A program made the position numbers and the translations under genes. From assembly GCF_014639535.1 (NCBI RefSeq), contig NZ_BMGA01000002.1, positions 310,001 to 374,000 on the forward strand: a DNA stretch of 64,000 nt, read 5' to 3'. This document shows positions 1 to 8,210 of this stretch, piece by piece; positions within the stretch are counted from its first letter, which is position 1; the number at the start of each line of letters is the position of its first letter. The notes beneath the pieces are model-generated. The model did not search any database. It saw only the letters and a program-made list of their open reading frames with translations, and had not been told where the DNA came from. Source of the stretch: Flavobacterium palustre (lineage in GTDB: Bacteria; Bacteroidota; Bacteroidia; Flavobacteriales; Flavobacteriaceae).

Positions 1-1
1 T

Positions 2-412
2 CAAAATGATGCTATTGTAAAACAGGGAGCAACTGTTTTTAATCAAATCAATTGTACAGGTTGCCATAAATCTGAATTAAAGACAGGTCATTCACCTATT
101 AAAGCTCTTTCCTATAAAACATTTGCTCCTTATACCGATTTATTACTACATGATATGGGAAGCGGTTTAGACGATGGCTATACCGAAGGAAATGCAAAAA
201 CGCATGAATGGAGAACCCCTCCTTTATGGGGAATAGGACTTTCTGAAGGTTCTCAGGGCGGAAACCATTTCCTGATGCATGACGGAAGGGCAAGAAGTAT
301 TGAAGAAGCCATTTTGATGCATGGTGGTGAAGCAACTAACAGTAAAACAAACTATCTGAAACTTTCTCAATCGGAAAAAGAGGCTTTACTTAAATTTATT
401 AAATCATTGTAA
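2..412 (+). CDS. Di-haem oxidoreductase (COG3488/DUF1111 type), C-terminal part
   Basis: The reading frame is open from the left edge, so the N-terminus lies outside the window. The 136 visible residues contain a CTGCH haem c motif at fragment residues 18-22. An HDGRA motif and an HGGEA motif follow, an arrangement I associate with the di-haem 'thiol oxidoreductase' family related to MauG and cytochrome c peroxidase. Such proteins are periplasmic or lipid-anchored. In Bacteroidota they often sit near imelysin-type iron-uptake genes, but nothing in view confirms that. The stop lies two bases before the Rieske gene, so the two are co-transcribed. Family membership is fairly sure; the substrate is unknown. 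Confidence 0.8.
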   Translation, partial: QNDAIVKQGATVFNQINCTGCHKSELKTGHSPIKALSYKTFAPYTDLLLHDMGSGLDDGYTEGNAKTHEWRTPPLWGIGLSEGSQGGNHFLMHDGRARSIEEAILMHGGEATNSKTNYLKLSQSEKEALLKFIKSL

Positions 413-414
413 TT

Positions 415-855
415 ATGGACAGAAAAGAATTTTTAAAAACCTGTGGTTTTGGTTGTTTAGCCGGAATTACTGCTGCTACTTTTTTACAAAGTTGTAGTTC
501 TTCCCGGGTTTTGGAAAAAGAGATAGTTGATTCTGATATTTTGGTTCCGTTAACTGATTTTGAAATCAAAAACAGCAAAACAACAAAATATAAAAAATAC
601 GTAATCATCCAAAACGAAAAACTTCAATATCCTATTTGTGTATATCGTTTTGATACGAATAATTACAGTGCATTATTAATGCAATGTACTCACCAAGGAA
701 CCGAATTACAGGTTTTTGGCGATAAATTACAATGTGCGGCACATGGGAGTGAATTTAGTAACAGAGGAAATGTTGAAAATGGTCCCGCTGACAGAAATTT
801 AAGAAACTTTCCAATTACAATAGACAACAACACCCTTAAAATATCATTAAAATGA
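415..855 (+). CDS. Rieske [2Fe-2S] lipoprotein
   Basis: This is a 146-residue protein with both halves of a Rieske cluster site: Cys91-x-His93 (CTHQG) and Cys107-x2-His110 (CAAHG). The N-terminus (MDRKEFLKTCGFGCLAG) resembles a Tat or lipoprotein signal, with a lipobox-like LQSC placing the acylated Cys at residue 27. A periplasmic, membrane-anchored electron carrier is expected. It starts two bases after the di-haem oxidoreductase and its last codons overlap the next gene by ATGA, so the three genes form one operon. An electron-transfer partnership with the di-haem protein is an inference from this context. Confidence 0.88.
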   Translation: MDRKEFLKTCGFGCLAGITAATFLQSCSSSRVLEKEIVDSDILVPLTDFEIKNSKTTKYKKYVIIQNEKLQYPICVYRFDTNNYSALLMQCTHQGTELQVFGDKLQCAAHGSEFSNRGNVENGPADRNLRNFPITIDNNTLKISLK

Positions 856-2075
856 GATTAAAATTCCTCTACATAACCCTTTTATTTTCCCTAAATTTTT
901 ATTCCCAAGTTGATCCTGTTTTGTTAAAAAAAGAACCTGTAAACAGCACAAGGCAATCTTTAAACATGGATGCGGTTTACAACCGTCCTTTTTTAAATAT
1001 TGGGAAAACCCCCATAGCCGTTGGAGGTTATCTGGAAGCCAATTGGCAACATCTTTATACGGATGGAGTTTCTGAGGGACATCAATTTCAAGCCAGACGA
1101 TTAACTGTATTTATGTCATCCGCAATCAGTAAACGCGTGAAGTTTTTAAGTGAAATCGAATTTGAAGAAGGTGGAAAGGAAATTGCCATAGAATTTGCCT
1201 CTGTCGATGTTGAATTTCATCCCTTGGTTAATTTTAGAGGAGGTATAATCATGAATCCTATTGGGGCTTTCAATCAGAATCATGATGGTCCAAAATGGGA
1301 ATTTACAGACAGACCCCTTTCAGCAACACAAATGTTACCGAGTACTTTTAGCAATGCAGGTGCTGGTTTTTTTGGAAAAAAATACAAAGACGATTGGATG
1401 CTTGGATATGAGGCTTATTTTTCAGGAAGTTTCGATAATTCGATAATTGAAAATACTGAGAATAAAACGTTTCTTCCAGCTGCCAAAAATAATCCGGAAC
1501 GTTTTGAGGAGATAAATAGCGGAGTACCCTTGTTTACAGGAAAAATAGCTATTCGAAACCTAAAATTGGGAGAGTTGGGACTTTCCTATATGGGAGGGGT
1601 TTACAATAAATATCAAGATGACGGTATGATTATAGACAAAAAAAGACGTGTTAGAATTTTTGCTTTAGACTACAATACCACTCTTCCTAAAATTAAAACT
1701 TTTATAACATCAGAACTGGCATGGATCAAAGTGGATGTTCCGAGCACCTATGGGCAACAATTTGGCTCTAAACAATTTGGAGGATTTATGGATATTGTTC
1801 AGCCATTATTGAAAAAAAATATTTTAGGCTGGGAAAATGCAGTATTAAATCTTGCTTGTCGATTGGAATATGTTGATTGGAATGTTGGACGTTTTAATGA
1901 AACTGGTGAAAATATAGGAGACGAAATTTGGAGTGTAATGCCAGCAATAAGTTTCCGCCCGACAGCACAAACCGTTTTTAGATTAAATTACCGTTTTCAA
2001 AAACAACGTGATATTTTAGGTAACCCACCGGCAACTACCGATGGATTTAGCCTTGGAGTTTCCACTTATTTTTAG
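852..2075 (+). CDS. Outer-membrane beta-barrel protein, porin-like
   Basis: The 407-residue product begins with a signal peptide (MRLKFLYITLLFSLNFYSQ) and ends in Tyr-Phe, the C-terminal aromatic typical of outer-membrane barrels. The body alternates polar and hydrophobic residues as transmembrane beta strands do, with no cytoplasmic motif. It resembles the phosphate-selective porin (OprP/OprO-like) type in overall character, but I cannot confirm the family. The start codon overlaps the Rieske stop, so translation is probably coupled. It may move the substrate of the redox proteins across the outer membrane; that is inference only. Confidence 0.72.
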   Translation: MRLKFLYITLLFSLNFYSQVDPVLLKKEPVNSTRQSLNMDAVYNRPFLNIGKTPIAVGGYLEANWQHLYTDGVSEGHQFQARRLTVFMSSAISKRVKFLSEIEFEEGGKEIAIEFASVDVEFHPLVNFRGGIIMNPIGAFNQNHDGPKWEFTDRPLSATQMLPSTFSNAGAGFFGKKYKDDWMLGYEAYFSGSFDNSIIENTENKTFLPAAKNNPERFEEINSGVPLFTGKIAIRNLKLGELGLSYMGGVYNKYQDDGMIIDKKRRVRIFALDYNTTLPKIKTFITSELAWIKVDVPSTYGQQFGSKQFGGFMDIVQPLLKKNILGWENAVLNLACRLEYVDWNVGRFNETGENIGDEIWSVMPAISFRPTAQTVFRLNYRFQKQRDILGNPPATTDGFSLGVSTYF

Positions 2076-2118
2076 AAATTTCATACTTTTTAGTTTTAAC
2101 AATTTAACCTTAAAGGTT

Positions 2119-3366
2119 TTAATTGAATTGTTTTTGCTGCTGAGTAGTTGCATTATTTGAAAATTTATCACGAAGATTTTTCATATCCTCACTTACTTTT
2201 TTATCAAGGATTTTAGCATAATGTTGGGTCGTTTGAATATTTTTATGTCCCAACATTTTGCTTACAGTTTCAATAGGAACGCCATTTGTAAGTGTTACAG
2301 ATGTTGCAAATGTATGTCTTGCCATATGGAAAGTGATTTCTTTTGAAATATCGCATAGATCTCCAATTTCTTTGAGATAAGCATTCATTTTTTGATTGGT
2401 CAAAATCGGTAAAATACTATCCTCATTTAAACACTTTGGATGACTGGCATATTTTTGAATTAATTCTTCTGCGATTGGCAGTATAGGGATTTTGGACTTG
2501 GTATCGGTTTTCTGGCGGTTTTTGAATATCCATTTCTGTCCATCAATTCCAATTCCAATATGATCTTTCTTCAAACCTTTTACATCAACATAAGCTAAAC
2601 CGGTGTAACACGAGAATATAAAAATATCCTTAACTAGTGTTAATCGCTCAGATGAAAACCGTTTGTTGTAAATTTTATTAAGCTCTCCTTCAGTAAGAAA
2701 ATCACGTTCTACTTCTTTCATTTTTCCTTCGTAACGACTGCAAGGATTTTTATCTAACCAATCGTTATCCAAACAGATCTTGATTATTTTTCTGAAATTC
2801 CTAACATATTTTACGGCTGTATTGTTATTACATTTTTTAACGCTTCGTAAGTAGAATTCAAATTCGGTTACAAAGGCATAATCAATTTTATTAATGCTTA
2901 TATCAGCAATATTATATTTCCACAAAATAAATTCTTGCAAGTGTTTCAAAGATATTTTGAAGCGTTCTAATGTACCATAAGCATATCCATTCCCGATAAG
3001 TTCTTCAATTTTATCATTGTGATTTTGATAAATTGGAATTATCATTCGCTCACGTTGATGGGTTCCTAGTATTCTTGATTTGAAATTCTCCAGGGATAAT
3101 TCTTCATTTTTATGGATTAGTTCCATTTGAATATCAAAAACTTTAGATCTCATCAAATCAAGATAGTTATTTATTGTTCTAGCTTCTTCCGAACTACCTT
3201 TCATTTTGGATAGTTCTGGAGACCATTTGGATTTTTCAATAAATTTCTTGGAACTAAATTCGAAACGTTGGCCATCAACAGTTAATCGAATATAAATTGG
3301 TAATTGTCCAGCTGCATTAGCTTTTGTGGTTTTCGCATAAATGTGTAAAGTGATTTTTGCTTTCAT
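2119..3366 (-). CDS. Tyrosine recombinase (site-specific integrase)
   Basis: The 415-residue protein has the Bacteroidota integrase layout: an N-terminal arm-binding domain (about residues 1-100), a SAM-like core-binding domain (about 110-210) and a C-terminal catalytic domain. Visible catalytic residues are His347-x2-Arg350 (HMARH), His374 (LGHKN) and the nucleophile Tyr383 (QHYAKI). The place where many family members have the first catalytic Arg reads TGLAYVDV without Arg, as known for IntDOT-like enzymes. Its start faces tRNA-Val some 270 bases away, the arrangement of an element inserted at a tRNA gene. It may mark the right end of an integrated element whose body lies to the left. Confidence 0.93.
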   Translation of the reverse strand: MKAKITLHIYAKTTKANAAGQLPIYIRLTVDGQRFEFSSKKFIEKSKWSPELSKMKGSSEEARTINNYLDLMRSKVFDIQMELIHKNEELSLENFKSRILGTHQRERMIIPIYQNHNDKIEELIGNGYAYGTLERFKISLKHLQEFILWKYNIADISINKIDYAFVTEFEFYLRSVKKCNNNTAVKYVRNFRKIIKICLDNDWLDKNPCSRYEGKMKEVERDFLTEGELNKIYNKRFSSERLTLVKDIFIFSCYTGLAYVDVKGLKKDHIGIGIDGQKWIFKNRQKTDTKSKIPILPIAEELIQKYASHPKCLNEDSILPILTNQKMNAYLKEIGDLCDISKEITFHMARHTFATSVTLTNGVPIETVSKMLGHKNIQTTQHYAKILDKKVSEDMKNLRDKFSNNATTQQQKQFN

Positions 3367-3491
3367 GGTGGTGACCTTTTAATTAGTATTCAATTTAATT
3401 TTCTAAAGGATAACAAACAAGATGTACATATTCTGAACAAGTATTGAACTGGTTGTTAGTACGACTGTTTGTAAGGATTGAGAAGATTTAG

Positions 3492-3525
3492 CGAGACCCT
3501 AAATTGTAAATTTTTTAGGGTCTCG
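3492..3525. repeat. 12-bp perfect inverted repeat between integrase and tRNA-Val
   Basis: CGAGACCCTAAA at 3492-3503 is matched by TTTAGGGTCTCG at 3514-3525 across a 10-base loop. Only a weak T-rich run follows, so it is a poor terminator. Its place between integrase and tRNA also allows a recombination or excision-related site. The rest of 3367-3639 is AT-rich and shows no open frame. Confidence 0.55.
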
Positions 3526-3581
3526 ATTTTGTCCCTTTCCAATTAAGATTGAATGAATAATTTGGTATATGCACCAAAGAA

Positions 3582-3615
3582 AAAACCCTATAAATCATAA
3601 GATTTATAGGGTTTT
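3582..3615 (-). terminator. Terminator of tRNA-Val
   Basis: AAAACCCTATAAATC (3582-3596) pairs perfectly with GATTTATAGGGTTTT (3601-3615) around an ATAA loop. It lies just past the tRNA 3' end on the minus strand and has T/A runs on both sides. Confidence 0.8.
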
Positions 3616-3638
3616 GAAACCATTTGTTATTAAACTTG

Positions 3639-3713
3639 TGGGCGATGAGGGGTTCGAACCCCCGACCCCCTCGGTGTAAACGAGGTGCTCTGAACCAGCT
3701 GAGCTAATCGCCC
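3639..3713 (-). tRNA. tRNA-Val (anticodon TAC)
   Basis: Read on the minus strand, the acceptor arms GGGCGAT and ATCGCCC pair over seven bases, with discriminator A at 3639. The anticodon stem CCTCG/CGAGG encloses TTTACAC, giving anticodon TAC (codons GTA and other GTN). The T arm has GGTTCGAACCCC. CCA is not encoded. The integrase gene lies downstream of the 3' end, the usual attachment side. Confidence 0.97.
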
Positions 3714-3747
3714 TATTTTGTTGTGCTATCATTGCTGATTGCGAGTG

Positions 3748-3777
3748 CAAATATACAGCTAGATTTTATATTTGCAA
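3748..3777 (-). promoter_or_regulatory. Promoter of tRNA-Val
   Basis: On the minus strand a TTG (3775-3777) is followed by 19 bases and TATATTTG (3755-3748), a full match to the Bacteroidota TTG-N19-TAnnTTTG pattern. It lies about 35 bases upstream of the tRNA. Confidence 0.75.
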
Positions 3778-3870
3778 GCATAATTTGAAAATAAATCAAT
3801 AAAAAATTAAGCTTATTTTCTTTTAAGTTCAAATACAGACTTTTAGCCAAACCAAGGCATAGTATATTTT

Positions 3871-3902
3871 TTTGCTATCACTGGCTTATAGTAGTACATT
3901 TG
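3871..3902 (+). promoter_or_regulatory. Promoter of ABC exporter gene
   Basis: TTTG at 3871-3874, a 20-base spacer and TACATTTG at 3895-3902 match the Bacteroidota -33/-7 consensus. The -7 box contains the TTG at 3900 that could be read as a start codon, so that TTG would not be in the mRNA and translation should begin at the ATG at 3924. Confidence 0.75.
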
Positions 3903-3923
3903 TATTCTAAAATAAAATTACGG

Positions 3924-5711
3924 ATGGCTAGATACAAAGAAAACAATTTACCCAAATCAAAAATAACCGCTACTTCGCTAACTAAAGCAAAAATTATTTT
4001 TAAATACGCCGGTAACAACAGTTGGAAATTCTATGTTGGACTACTTTTTTTATTATTAACTAGTGTCACCGCCCTAGCCTTTCCTAAATTCATGGGAATG
4101 CTTGTAGATTGTGTCAATAAAAAAGACGCTTCTTTAGCCAATCAAATTGCTCTGGGACTAGGATTAGTTTTAATATTACAATCAGTGTTTTCATTTTTCA
4201 GATTGTACTTATTTGTCAATTTTACAGAAAATACCTTAGCTAATGTTCGATTGGCATTATATACTAATTTGGTTAAACTGCCGATGACTTTCTTCTCTCA
4301 AAAAAGAGTTGGCGAACTAAATAGCCGTATCAGTAATGACATCACACAAATTCAGGATACTTTAACGACAACAATTGCTGAATTTCTCCGTCAATTTATA
4401 TTGATCATCGGAAGTTTTGTAATGTTGGCCAGTATTAATATCAAATTGACCATTATGATGGTTTCTATTGTTCCGTTAGTGGGAGTTGCTGCGGTTCTAT
4501 TTGGTCGTTATATTCGAAAATATTCCAAAAAAGTTCAGGATCAGGTTGCCGAAAGTCAGGTAGTAGTAGAAGAAACCATGCAGGGAATTAGCATTGTTAA
4601 GGCTTTTGCTAACGAATGGTACGAAATTGCCCGCTATAGAACAAAAATCAAAGAAGTTGTCAAAGTTGCCATCAAAGGCGGACAATTAAGAGGATACTTT
4701 GCTTCTTTTATCATCATTTGTTTGTTTGGAACAATTGTAGCAGTTGTTTGGTACGGAGTACAATTAAGTATTGCTGGCGAAATTACCGTTGGAGAACTTT
4801 TTACCTTTATTTTATACTCCAGTTATGTGGGAGCTTCATCGGGTGGAATTGCCGAATTATACGCTCAGGTTCAAAAAGCGATTGGTGCTACCGAACGCGT
4901 TTTCGAATTATTGGACGAAACTCCTGAAAAAATTAGTGCAGTTTCAAATTCAGCTTCAATTGAGAAGATTCAAGGAAATGTAACCTTTAAAAATGTTGCT
5001 TTTAGTTATCCATCCAGAAAAGAAATTCAGGTGTTAAAAGATGTGAATTTCACGGCTGCTTTTGGACAAAAAATAGCCATTGTAGGACCTAGTGGTGTTG
5101 GAAAATCTACTATTGCTTCTCTCCTATTGCGCTTTTATGATATTGATAGTGGAACGATTCTTATTGACAATAAAAACATTTATGATTACGATTTAGAAAA
5201 TCTTCGTGGTAATATGAGTATTGTGCCTCAGGATGTAATTTTATTTGGCGGAACTATAAAAGAGAATATCGCTTACGGAAAACCAAATGCAACCGATGAA
5301 GAAATTTTATTAGCTGCCAAACAGGCTAATGCTTTGAATTTTATTGAAAGTTTCCCGGAAAAATTCGAAACTATTGTAGGCGAAAGAGGAATCAAGCTTT
5401 CCGGCGGTCAAAGGCAACGTATTGCGATTGCACGTGCTTTACTTAAAAATCCAAGTATTTTAATTTTGGACGAAGCTACTTCATCATTAGATAGTGAAAG
5501 TGAAAAACTGGTTCAGGAAGCCTTAGAAATTTTGATGGAAGGAAGAACGAGTATTATTATTGCACATCGTCTGTCAACTATTCGTTCAGCCGATCAGATT
5601 TTAGTAATTGACAATGGAGTGATTAGCGAACAAGGTACACACTCTGAATTGATTGCCTTAGAAAACGGAATTTATAAAAACCTGAGTAATCTTCAGTTTA
5701 GTCATTCGTAA
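3924..5711 (+). CDS. ABC exporter, fused membrane and ATPase domains (MsbA-like)
   Basis: The 595-residue protein joins a six-helix type I exporter membrane domain (about residues 30-320) to an ATPase domain. The ATPase has Walker A GPSGVGKST near residue 388, signature LSGGQRQRIAIARA, Walker B ILILDEATSSLD and an H-loop in IIAHRLST. One chain with both domains acts as a homodimer and exports lipids, lipopolysaccharide precursors or drugs; the substrate cannot be told. The frame is open to a TTG at 3900, but that lies inside a consensus promoter, so I use the ATG at 3924 (MARYKENNLPKS). A strong terminator follows. Confidence 0.92.
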   Translation: MARYKENNLPKSKITATSLTKAKIIFKYAGNNSWKFYVGLLFLLLTSVTALAFPKFMGMLVDCVNKKDASLANQIALGLGLVLILQSVFSFFRLYLFVNFTENTLANVRLALYTNLVKLPMTFFSQKRVGELNSRISNDITQIQDTLTTTIAEFLRQFILIIGSFVMLASINIKLTIMMVSIVPLVGVAAVLFGRYIRKYSKKVQDQVAESQVVVEETMQGISIVKAFANEWYEIARYRTKIKEVVKVAIKGGQLRGYFASFIIICLFGTIVAVVWYGVQLSIAGEITVGELFTFILYSSYVGASSGGIAELYAQVQKAIGATERVFELLDETPEKISAVSNSASIEKIQGNVTFKNVAFSYPSRKEIQVLKDVNFTAAFGQKIAIVGPSGVGKSTIASLLLRFYDIDSGTILIDNKNIYDYDLENLRGNMSIVPQDVILFGGTIKENIAYGKPNATDEEILLAAKQANALNFIESFPEKFETIVGERGIKLSGGQRQRIAIARALLKNPSILILDEATSSLDSESEKLVQEALEILMEGRTSIIIAHRLSTIRSADQILVIDNGVISEQGTHSELIALENGIYKNLSNLQFSHS

Positions 5712-5728
5712 AAAAAATAACTAATACA

Positions 5729-5761
5729 AAAAAAGGGATGACTAAGAATCATCCCTTTTTT
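5729..5761. terminator. Bidirectional terminator between ABC exporter and ettA
   Basis: AAAAAAGGGATGA (5729-5741) pairs perfectly with TCATCCCTTTTTT (5749-5761) across a seven-base loop. It serves the converging genes on both sides. Confidence 0.9.
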
Positions 5762-5780
5762 ATTGGCTTTATCAGAAGAA

Positions 5781-7475
5781 TTACCCTCTGATTAATTTTC
5801 TGTATTTCAAACGTTTTGGAGTCAAATCGCCACCAAGACGTTTCTTTTTATTCTCTTCATATTCAGTAAAACTTCCTTCGAAGAAATATACTTCAGAATT
5901 CCCTTCAAAAGCTAAGATATGCGTACAAATACGGTCTAAGAACCATCTGTCGTGCGAAATTACCACAGCACATCCTGCAAAATTTTCCAAACCTTCTTCT
6001 AATGCACGAAGCGTATTTACGTCCAAATCATTTGTTGGCTCATCCAGTAACAATACGTTTCCTTCTTCTTTCAAAGTCATTGCCAGGTGTAAACGGTTAC
6101 GCTCTCCACCAGAAAGCATAGACACTTTCTTATTTTGTTCACCTCCACCAAAGTTAAAACGACTTAAATAAGCACGGGAATTCACCTGACGACCACCCAT
6201 CATGATCAATTCCTGACCATCGGCAAAGTTTTCCCAAATAGATTTGTTAGGATCAATATTCGAATGCGACTGATCTACATAAGCAATTTTTACAGTTTCC
6301 CCTACTGAGAATTCTCCACTGTCCGTTTCTTGTTCTCCCATAATCATTCTGAAAATAGTCGATTTACCGGCTCCATTCGGACCAATAACCCCAACAATTC
6401 CGGCCTGTGGAAGTGTGAAATTCAAATTATCGTACAATAATTTTTCACCAAAAGCTTTGGCTACGTTTTTAGCTTCGATAACATTGGTTCCTAAACGAGG
6501 TCCATTTGGAATATAAATTTCTAATTTTTCATCCAATTGTTTTTGGTCTTCGTTCAACAACTTATCATAGTTCTGCAAACGTGCTTTTTGTTTTGTCTGA
6601 CGGCCTTTAGCTCCCTGACGTACCCAATCCAGCTCACGCTCTAAAGTTTTTCTTCTTTTAGAAGCTGTTTTTTCTTCTTGCTCTAAACGTTTTGATTTTT
6701 GATCTAACCATGAAGAGTAATTTCCTTTCCACGGAATACCTTCTCCTCTATCCAATTCTAAAATCCAACCTGCAACATTATCTAAGAAATAACGGTCGTG
6801 CGTAACGGCAATTACAGTTCCTGAATATTGTGCCAAATGTTGTTCCAACCAAAGTACAGATTCCGCATCCAAGTGGTTGGTAGGCTCATCCAATAACAAT
6901 ACATCAGGTTGCTTCAACAACAAACGACATAAAGCTACACGACGACGCTCTCCTCCCGAAAGGTTCTTGATAGGCGTATCTCCATCCGGTGTACGCAAAG
7001 CATCCATGGCGATTTCTAATTTAGTATCGATTTCCCAGGCTCCCAAAGCATCAATTTTATCCTGTAAAACTGACTGACGCTCCATCAACTTATCCATTTT
7101 ATCCGGATCTGAATAGTTTTCTTCAAGACCAAATAAATCATTGATTTTATTGTATTCTTCCAATACTGCCATTGTTTCGGCAACACCTTCCTGAACTACT
7201 TCTAAAACGGTTTTAGAATCGTCCAAAATAGGTTCCTGCTCTAAATATCCAACTGTATAACCCGGTTGAAAAACAACATCTCCCTGATAGTTTTTATCAA
7301 CTCCTGCAATAATTTTTAAAAGAGAAGATTTACCCGAACCATTAAGACCCAAAATACCAATTTTAGCTCCGTAAAAGAAACTCAAATAGATGTTTTTAAG
7401 AACAGGTTTATCTGCTCCCTGATAGGTTTTACTCAATTTTTGCATTGAGAATATTACTTTCTTATCGTCTGACAT
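5781..7475 (-). CDS. ettA: Energy-dependent translational throttle protein EttA (ABC-F ATPase)
   Basis: The 564-residue protein has two ABC ATPase domains and no membrane segment, the ABC-F plan. The first domain has Walker A GLNGSGKSS and LSGGERRRVALCRLLL followed by LLLDEPTNHLD; the second has GPNGAGKST, LSGGERNRLHLA and LLLDEPTNDLD. A basic linker joins them. The C-terminus LKYRKLIRG matches the usual EttA ending, and the length is close to the 555 residues of E. coli EttA. Known members bind the ribosomal E site and regulate the first elongation step according to the ATP/ADP ratio. It is transcribed alone. Confidence 0.94.
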   Translation of the reverse strand: MSDDKKVIFSMQKLSKTYQGADKPVLKNIYLSFFYGAKIGILGLNGSGKSSLLKIIAGVDKNYQGDVVFQPGYTVGYLEQEPILDDSKTVLEVVQEGVAETMAVLEEYNKINDLFGLEENYSDPDKMDKLMERQSVLQDKIDALGAWEIDTKLEIAMDALRTPDGDTPIKNLSGGERRRVALCRLLLKQPDVLLLDEPTNHLDAESVLWLEQHLAQYSGTVIAVTHDRYFLDNVAGWILELDRGEGIPWKGNYSSWLDQKSKRLEQEEKTASKRRKTLERELDWVRQGAKGRQTKQKARLQNYDKLLNEDQKQLDEKLEIYIPNGPRLGTNVIEAKNVAKAFGEKLLYDNLNFTLPQAGIVGVIGPNGAGKSTIFRMIMGEQETDSGEFSVGETVKIAYVDQSHSNIDPNKSIWENFADGQELIMMGGRQVNSRAYLSRFNFGGGEQNKKVSMLSGGERNRLHLAMTLKEEGNVLLLDEPTNDLDVNTLRALEEGLENFAGCAVVISHDRWFLDRICTHILAFEGNSEVYFFEGSFTEYEENKKKRLGGDLTPKRLKYRKLIRG

Positions 7476-7542
7476 AATATAAAGTTTGTTGTTTATTGTT
7501 CGTTGTTTATAGTTTGTTTATCTGCTACAAACTTATTCTTTA

Positions 7543-7935
7543 TTATTGTTTAAATTTTAATCCTTTGATTTCACAATTATTCAAATAGTTCATCATTGAA
7601 CCTATTTTGTTTTTTTCAATTTCAACCATTTCATTTAATTTCAAATGTTGCTCTTCTGAAATTAGTTTTTTATCAAAAGCTCTGTAAGATTGGGATTTTA
7701 CTTCTCCAGCTGAACCTTTTGCAATACTCAAAAATTGTATAAATTCTCTATTTCCGTTTCTTTCAAATCCTTCTGCAATATTATCCATTATTGAACCTGA
7801 ACTTCTGTCTATTTGATCTTTTAATGAATAGTTTGTTTTTAAAGTTGTTGTTTGAATTAATAATTCGACATATTAACATATCTCTCTGGCTTTTTGCCAA
7901 ATTTCTAAATCTTCAAATTTTGATATCGTTGCCAT
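7543..7935 (-). pseudogene. Four-helix bundle (S23/IVP family) protein, nonsense mutation at codon 21
   Basis: Reading from the ATG at 7935 gives MATISKFEDLEIWQKAREIC, then an in-frame TAA (7875-7873), then an open frame to 7543 with SLKDQIDRSS and NIAEGFERN, the hallmark of the four-helix bundle family first found in 23S rRNA intervening sequences. The total of about 130 codons is the normal family length. A shorter frame from the ATG at 7788 would lack the first helix. Both flanks carry degenerate TTTGTTGTTTA / TAAACTACAAAC-like repeats (7485-7520 and 7936-7965). Function in this family is poorly understood. Decay or a base-call error would both explain the stop. Confidence 0.8.
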
Positions 7936-7969
7936 AACTACAAACTATTAACTACAAACCAAAAACACT

Positions 7970-8152
7970 TTACACCCTTCCTTTTAAAGAACTAAAAACC
8001 CAGGCAATGGCAAAAAAACCAATTCCTACGGCTGCAAATCCAATTCCCGAAACATCGCGATATTTAAAGATACCAAGAGCAATTAATATCAATCCCATTA
8101 CAATCATTATAAATGTAGCCCATCCTAAGATGGTATTCTTATTCATTCCCAT
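7970..8152 (-). CDS. Small conserved two-helix membrane protein
   Basis: This 60-residue protein has two hydrophobic stretches (about residues 8-28 and 36-53) separated by a short KYRDVSG loop, and ends SSLKGRV. It looks like the small membrane protein family recorded in Flavobacteriaceae as CAL67264-type; I recall this by character and cannot confirm it. It stands alone between the S23 remnant and holA. No function is known. Confidence 0.7.
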   Translation of the reverse strand: MGMNKNTILGWATFIMIVMGLILIALGIFKYRDVSGIGFAAVGIGFFAIAWVFSSLKGRV

Positions 8153-8210
8153 TGTTGTTGTGGTATTTTAGTTTAGTTTTTAGAACTGCAAATATCGTTA
8201 ATTTATAATG

